Part shown: piece by piece, positions 57,944-64,000 of the stretch
Numbering within the stretch: position 1 is the first letter of the stretch
Layout: each line of letters starts with the position of its first letter
NCBI GenBank assembly: GCA_019454045.1
Contig: SKCR01006520.1
Span: forward strand, 62,001 to 126,000
Origin: Zanthoxylum bungeanum
Lineage: Eukaryota > Streptophyta > Magnoliopsida > Sapindales > Rutaceae
Direction of reading: 5' to 3'
DNA: 64,000 bases
Translations under genes and position numbers: made by a program
The notes under the pieces: generated by a model
What the model was told of the DNA's origin: nothing
Databases searched by the model: none
What the model saw: the letters and a program-made list of their open reading frames with translations, nothing else

Positions 57944-59835
57944 TGTAGACACTGCATTTTTGCATAAAGCCCAATGATGAGCCTCGTATGGAGGCACTAC
58001 CCGATAAGTTACGGAAGTCGCGGGAAACGAACGTCGGAAGGAAAAAATTTAAAAATAAAAACATCAATAAATTTAACTTTTTTAATTGGCCTCGGGTTCG
58101 CCCGATTAATCTCTATTTTAAAATATTAAGCCTCGGCCCAAAACCCCCTCACCCATCCAAAGCCCATTTCGCCCAAAGCCCAATTCAAAAATAATTAAAA
58201 CATTTAAAACACATGTCACAAATTAAATTAAATCCAATTAAATTAAATCAAATCCAATTAAATTCAAAATAAATCCCCTTCCTAATTAAATCAAATGCCC
58301 TCCCAAATTAAAAATATTCCCCACCAAAATTACACAAATTTATTTCCCTTTTAAATTAATTAAACACACACATAATTTGCATGATTTCATTCCTTAACTA
58401 AAAACCCTAGCATGCACCACTAAAAAAATAACACGCAAATAGCCTGAGCCACAAACTGAATAAACAAACAATAATCCTAAGCATGAGCCGAAAACTGAAT
58501 AAAGACAATAAGCCAAAATCAGTAAACGAGCCCTAATCCTTCATTGGCTCTCACTCACGGCAAAACACAAAAAAATATAAACCCTATCACTTCTCTCTCG
58601 CCTAACTCACTTTCATCTCTCTACAAATACAAAATAAAACCCTAGCTCATTTCTCTCTCTTCTTTGTCTCTCATTCACGACCCCTCTCTATAAACAAAAA
58701 CAGAAAACCCTAAACTCTGATCTTTCATCATTCACACGGCACTTCACAAATATCGCCTTCCTCCTTCTTGGTCTCCCCATAACGTGAACAAAGACCCTAG
58801 ACACACACAAACAATCACACGGCACACACTGCAGCAACACCCACTAAAGCAGCAGCTCCACCCACTCACACACCTCACATCATTCACACGGCACTTCACA
58901 AATATCCCTCTCTCATCACACTCACACACAGCCGTAAATGAGACCCTAGACACAAAACACACGGTAACTCATCAACAAAGCTCCACAGGCCGTGAACCAC
59001 CATCACAAATAAGCCCTAACCCTAAAGCTTCACAGCCTCTCACGCAGATCACTCCCTCTAGCCACAAACAACCCATACACGGCACCCATATGGATCCACG
59101 AATAGCTCCCTAAAGCTCCTCAACAACCGACTAAAGCTTAGGCCACATACTCAACCGACCATACCACGCAGCCCTTCCCCAAAACCGACAAACAACAAAC
59201 CTTCAACGCACTAAAAAACAACCCCCATATCGAGAGACAACAAAGCCACAAATCACCCCCACATCACCGTGAAACACAACCAAAACGACCCTGAATACCA
59301 GCCAAAATGGTGACCGAAACACACCCCAAAACTGCCCCCACATCACCATGAAACACAACTAAAACGACCCTAGATACCGTTCCAAAATAGTGACTGAAAC
59401 ACACCCCAAAATAGCACCCCTGTAGCACCGAAAATAGCCTTCAAACAGCTCCCTGTATTCCTGAAAATAGCCCCAAAAACGTCCCTCAAGCAGTGAGTAA
59501 AACAGTCCCAAGGCAACCAAAAACAGTGAGCAAAACGGTAGAAAACAGTGAAGAAAACAGCATAAATGATGGTCCAAAACAGTAGCAAACTAGAAAAATA
59601 ACGGAGCATTAACCCTTCCGGCGACGATGTAACGCACTTCCAAAAAGCAACTTAAAAGCTAAGACCTAAGGGAACCCTTTGTTATTTACTTATCTTTTCG
59701 GTTATTTATTATTATCCCTTCACATGCATAATTATATTTCACGTCCATTTTCATTTACATTGGGTTAATGATTGCGTGATATCTCTTGCGGTATATCGGA
59801 TGGAAACCCATACGTAAATTCTATAGCCGAATTTG

Positions 59836-59877
59836 AATGGACGGTAGTGCGGTCTGTACTTAGGATACAACTCCACA
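59836..59877 (+). other. 44-base shared motif, E copy 1
   Basis: AATGGACGGTAGTGCGGTCT followed by GTACTTAGGATACAACTCCAC. Preceded by GGTATATCGGATGGAAACCC. Same sense relative to the element as in D and in copia A. Confidence 0.75.
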
Positions 59878-59991
59878 TACCGCTTGAGAGACTTTCAAGC
59901 ACATGTTTCATTTTGTGATTTAAATCTATGTTTATTGTTTCGTTATTTATTTTTTATGCATTGTTTCTTTATTTATGTATTGTTAATCTAA

Positions 59992-60630
59992 TGCGCATGG
60001 GCTAATTAGGGTGGATTAAAGGTCCTCTATTCAAGGGAAATGCCTAAAGGCTACCTTTACCACGATGTTTTGCCGCGCTGGACGAAGTGCACTCGATTCA
60101 ATGTGAAATGTGTTCAATCGGGCATACAAGGTCCTATATTATTTATTTTCTTATTCATGCATTGATAATTTAGTGTACATGGGCTAACTAGGGTGGATTA
60201 AAGGTCCTATATTCGAGGGAAATGCCTAAAGGCTACCTTTACCACGATGTTTTGCCGCCCCGGATGATGTACACTCGATTAAATGGTAAATGTGTTCAAT
60301 CGGGCATACAAGGTCCCATATTATTTATTTGTTTATTCATGCATTGATAATTCAGTGCGCATGCGCTAACTAGGGTGGATTAAAGGTCCTCTATTCGAGG
60401 GAAATGCCTAAAGGCTACCTTTACCATGATATTTTGCCACGCCGGACGAAGTACACTCGATTGAATGAGAAATGTGTTCAATCGGACATAGAAGGTCCCA
60501 TATTATTTATTTGTTTTTTCATGCATTGATAATTTAGTGCGCATGGGTTAATTATATTGGATTAAAGGTCCTATATTAGAGGGAAATGCCTAAAAGTTAC
60601 CTTTACCACAGTTTGCCGCGCCTTTTTTAT
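59992..60630 (+). repeat. 182-bp tandem repeat in E LTR
   Basis: Four copies starting near 59992, 60174, 60356 and 60538, the last shortened. Each contains GGTGGATTAAAGGTCC, GGGAAATGCCTAAAGGCTAC, TTGCCGC and GTGTTCAATCGG. Spacing is an even 182 bases. Confidence 0.9.
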
Positions 60631-60767
60631 GTTGATCTTGTCATTTACCTTTTTTGGTTGTTATGCTTTCATTCTTCACTTTGCATTCATGTTGTATTAA
60701 TGCTTGAGTGTTGCCTCTTGTGGTATATCGGATGGAAACCCAGACATAAATTTCGAAGATGAATCCG

Positions 60768-60809
60768 AATGGACGGTAGTGCGGTCTGTACTTGGGATAC
60801 AACTTCACG
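60768..60809 (+). other. 44-base shared motif, E copy 2
   Basis: AATGGACGGTAGTGCGGTCT then GTACTTGGGATACAACTTCAC, again preceded by GGTATATCGGATGGAAACCC. E therefore carries the motif twice in one LTR, flanking the 182-bp array. Confidence 0.75.
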
Positions 60810-60842
60810 CATGTGTCATTTCAGATACCACTTTGGTAATCT

Positions 60843-61048
60843 CGTTCGAACCCATTTCCGAACGCTACACGAACGTATGTATTCTGCACCATTCCGTTCG
60901 AACGCATTTCCGAACGCTACTCGAACGCGTATGCATTCTATTTTATCATGCATGTGGTCTTGTCCCGTTCGAATGCGTTTCCGAACGCTATAAGAACGCG
61001 AACATTCTATTCACCATTCGAATGTGTTTTCAAATGCTACACGAACAC
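60843..61048 (+). repeat. CGTTCGAACG-type repeats in E LTR
   Basis: Four degenerate units at 60843, 60895, 60966 and 61015, each CGTTCGAACGCATTTCCGAA then CGCTAC.CGAACG. A similar unit lies in the copia A leader at 10571-10602 (minus). Confidence 0.75.
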
Positions 61049-61536
61049 ACATATAGCGAACAAATTTCTTTTCATCACATTTCATGCACGTTTGCTTCTT
61101 TGGTCATTTCATTTGCATTATGTACCTAATTATCCACTTTTATTATTAATGCTTTTGCAGTTGTCATTAATTACACTATTGCATTTTATTGTTCAATATG
61201 TTTATGAATTATGCGTTTTGCCTTTATTTCTTATTTACGATTATGGGTGTGCAAACTTGTGTGTTGCTTAAATTATCTTGTATGTGTTGTATGAGATTTG
61301 GTTATACTATTGCATTAATCTTTTCATTACAATTGGCATAAGTAAAGGACCATTCCGAACCCAACGTTTTGAGGTCTTCCCTTGCGAGGGGTGAGTGCGG
61401 CCTTAAATCATTTCCCAGTTGACACTAGGTGGTGACTCCATTTTATTTATCCGGTTTACTCCCCCACGGGCTACTCCGTACTCCCGACCGGGCCGCGAGC
61501 CCGGGACATCGTCACCGATTTCTGTGTCCTACAGTC

Positions 61537-61553
61537 TGGTGACTCCACTGGGG
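61537..61553 (+). other. E primer binding site
   Basis: TGGTGACTCCACTGGGG three bases after the LTR end. One base differs from the D site. Confidence 0.8.
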
Positions 61554-61995
61554 ATAGAGAATCGCCCCCAAAATAATGTCTTGTAATGTTTGTGATTTGT
61601 GCTTTAGTTAACCTTGTCTAGAGTTGATTTAACCTAATGTAATATTGGAGTTAGATAATGATTTGGTGTATTTCTTCACTCACTACCTTTTTATAGCTAA
61701 AAGGAAAAGCTGTGAAGACATCTAGATAATCATCTAAAGTGAGGGACTAATTTGGACGATCTGTTGTTTATTCATGTCACCAAGACGATAAGAGCCTAAG
61801 AGGCCAGGGTATTTAAGAGAGTTCGCTCCACCCTCCCTCTAGGGAATTTTCAATAGAGAAATCCATTTGACAGTTATTCATGTATCATGAAGTCATTTTC
61901 GCTTGAAGCGGTGGATCGTTATATGGTACCATCACTTGTTGGAACGTACCTTAAGGTATAAAAAAAGTGCGCTCACTTGGTTGCTCGAACCCTTT

Positions 61996-62192
61996 TTTGG
62001 GTTTTTATTAGGTCCCAAGGATCAATTCAAGCTATGAAACATATGTGCGAATACTCAAAGAAGTTGTAGAATACTTACAATGATCGGTTGAACGATGCGA
62101 TGAACACAAAAACTTCAAGCTCTCCTCCAAGGTGCTCTCGGCAGTGGGCAGTTTTGCTCCTCTGATAAATCCATCTTGACATCACACCCAAT
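61996..62192 (-). repeat. Inverted, internally deleted B-type LTR fragment
   Basis: The left part (GGGTTTTTATTAGGTCCC) is the reversed LTR end. The right part (CCATCTTGACATCACACCCA) is a reversed U3 segment seen at 62766-62790. About 1 kb or more between them is missing. It meets B5 head-on at 62193. Confidence 0.6.
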
Positions 62193-64000
62193 TGTTAGAC
62201 ATTATGACCCATAGCGTCACTGTTTTGTAATGATATTGTATTATTGTACGAAATTAACTATGTGATAATGAAATTGGCTTTTTCCGTTTTGTAAAATATT
62301 TACTTTAATATATTAATGGCAAAAGTCCATATGATTAGTTCCGTATTGAGATGATATGAGACAGTATCAATATAAAAGGTTTAATCATTAAATATCCCTA
62401 GTCGGAGTATTATCGAGATCGGACATCGATAATGCGGAATAGACTAGTATTGCACTTGTGCGCGTTGTGATGGCACAACGACATAGTTCTCATATATTTA
62501 AGTATTGGATACTTATGCAAGTGCGATAGGAGGTTGTGTTTTACCGATGGTACGGAAAACAGCTTCGCTCTGGATAGACCCCGCAGAATCCCATTGGTAG
62601 TATGTCTGCGTGTCTATGGAGGCCGCATCAGGGTAGGTGTATATGGTCTTAACCTGAGACTTGCATCGCTAGTACTTGCGACAATCAGTAAACTTTGGTT
62701 TTGGTGGTTCGGGGCTTTAACCGGTTCTGTGTACACCTCTTCTGGGTTTATCGAGAATCGTAGTGTACTAGATGTGATGTCAAGATGGAAGTATCACTTC
62801 AGACATATGGAGATGATGATCACGCTGGATACAGAACTAGTACTCTATAAAAGGTTGCAACCGTCGGGACAATGTGACCAGGTCAGGATTGTCTGATTTA
62901 AAGAGACTAGTTGTTTGATGTCCGATATATGTTTCGTACGGGGCAGACACATTTCCAGCCCCAGGCCTAACATGTGATCGTCCGATACTGGATCGATGTA
63001 CGCGATACTACGGTATACTACGCTTGATAAAGATCTAATATTCCAATAAGAATATTTCTGGAGAATTGGGTAGGCATGGTGCTTTGCTAGAAGCCAACCT
63101 TGTCTTGTAAATCGGTAAAAACGTAGTACGAGGTACGTACGTGTTCGGATTATCCGACGACCGTATTTACTGCCAACATATCCGGAGATCTCTTGGGTCG
63201 CTTCCTGAAGATTCACCTATGATGTTTGATTCGGACTTTATTAATCTTGGATTAATTGCGGAGAAACTTTATCTTGGATAAAATGCCTAATTAGGAGAGA
63301 GAACGATTAATTTGGAATTAATCGATAAAATAATATATATTCGATATATTAAACGAAATTAGATTTCGACGCGGAATTAAAATCGGATTTTAATTCGGGC
63401 AAACGAATTAATTTAGAATTAATTCGTTAGCGATGTGAATAGTAATTTCGCTAGGCATAATTATTAATTTACGTCGCGACGGAAATTCGTTAATTCGGAA
63501 TTAGCGGAACCGAGCCCGAAAGTGTTTGCGGACACATTCATATTTTGAAACGAGTGGGACCCGCAAATCACATCGCGAAGTCTCATCACTTGACACGACT
63601 AGTTGATGGATGTAACAAGTCACCTTTATTGAGTGACACATTGTCATTATTCACGATGTTGTAAGTGGGTGAGGCCATTTAATGGCTTTTTGGAGGGAAA
63701 ACTTTTCACCTTTTTGGAAGCGTATTTACCAAATATTTTGGTAATTATTATCACACTTCTCACGGTTTTTGGAAAACAAGAAAGAGAAAAGTAAAGCATA
63801 CAAAAGCCTTCTCTCCCTCTTCTTCTTGCTCACGCCGTGAGCTTCATTTGGCAAGAAAAATTGTTTTTTCATTCTCTGCATTTGCTAGCACAATGAAGGA
63901 TCAAAGGAGGTGATAGGGAAACAACCTTGGAGCTTGGAATACTAAAAGGCTTGAAGCTTCTCTCCCTTTTGTTCTTGGCCGAAAGTTTCCTCCTTGAAGG
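62193..64000 (+). repeat. B5 LTR, truncated by window end
   Basis: Starts TGTTAGACATTATGACCC and is collinear with the other B LTRs to the window edge. Stem structure conserved at 62452-62524. Frames 62534-62896 and 63216-62845 lie in conserved LTR sequence and are not credible genes. The internal region is not reached. Confidence 0.85.

Larger units (their letters stand above)
57944..61533 (+). repeat. E 5' LTR (about 3.59 kb)
   Basis: TGTAGACACTGCATTTTTGC at the start and GTGTCCTACA at the end, next to the PBS. The start and end resemble the D LTR. It is longer than the D LTR because of internal repeats. TATA-like TATAAAC at 58689-58695. A C/A-rich stretch at 58780-59300 is open in some frames (58784-59113) without recognisable domains. 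Confidence 0.8.
57944..61995 (+). mobile_element. E: truncated Tat-like gypsy element, plus strand (5' LTR, PBS, leader start)
   Basis: LTR 57944-61533, PBS 61537-61553, and leader to about 61995, where it is cut by an inverted B LTR fragment. Its LTR 3' end and leader are homologous to D (words such as CCTTGCGAGGGGTGAGTGCGG and AGCTGTGAAG). No gag or pol remains, so I cannot tell whether this family member carried LOG. Confidence 0.8.

Noticed and set aside
57944..58010. Hammerhead ribozyme (retrozyme) near AATGATGAGCC in E
   Set aside because: The required CTGATGA core and a matching GAAA are not present in the right arrangement.
58784..59113. 109-codon T/H/P-rich frame
   Set aside because: Low-complexity ACAC-rich LTR leader of E. 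An opposite-strand frame overlaps and no motif is seen.

Overview
This is eukaryotic, almost certainly plant, repeat-rich nuclear DNA. It has no bacterial-style operons. It is AT-rich and nearly every stretch belongs to an LTR retrotransposon: Ty1/copia and Ty3/gypsy of the Tat/Ogre/Retand type, nested inside each other. One recognisable host-type gene is present, a cytokinin-activating LONELY GUY (LOG) enzyme. I cannot name the species. The layout looks like pericentromeric or heterochromatic sequence of a flowering plant.

I use local names. B elements are a copia family with LTRs of about 2.0-2.1 kb that begin TGTTGGACAAAATGACCC. A and C are two copies of another copia family, on the minus strand, with a recognisable gag/pol. 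D and E are Tat-like gypsy elements. F is an unclassified LTR-type fragment.

Layout: 1-6748 is the 5' end of B1 (minus), inserted into the reverse transcriptase of A. 6749-24605 is A (minus): decayed gag/pol, leader, PBS and 5' LTR. That LTR is split by D (12408-23782, minus). 24606-29210 is B3 (plus): an RT/RNase H relic, a polypurine tract and two tandem LTR copies. 29211-31330 is unassigned and contains a 5S-rRNA-like block. 31331-56985 is C (minus), interrupted by B4 (32478-42687, TSD ATTTT) and B2 (45017-54882, TSD CTTTC). 56986-57943 is F. 57944-61995 is the 5' LTR, PBS and start of E (plus). 61996-64000 is an inverted B-LTR fragment followed by the B5 LTR.

The most notable object is D, an 11.4 kb element with near-identical 2434-bp LTRs. 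It carries gag but no detectable protease, reverse transcriptase or integrase. Between gag and a tandem-repeat-rich 3' region it carries an intact, intronless LOG gene in the sense orientation. LOG enzymes release free, active cytokinin, so this may be a retrotransposon carrying a hormone-activation gene. The LOG protein ends in a basic patch plus an LxLxL (EAR-like) tail and has its own TATA-like box and a downstream A-rich tract.

Two structural signals are not explained by protein coding. One is a nested stem structure in the B LTRs whose base pairs co-vary between copies. The other is a train of about ten consecutive short-loop palindromes in the same LTRs. In addition, one 44-nt motif is shared, in sense orientation, by a copia leader and the gypsy Tat LTRs. 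All copia coding regions in the window are broken by stops and frameshifts.
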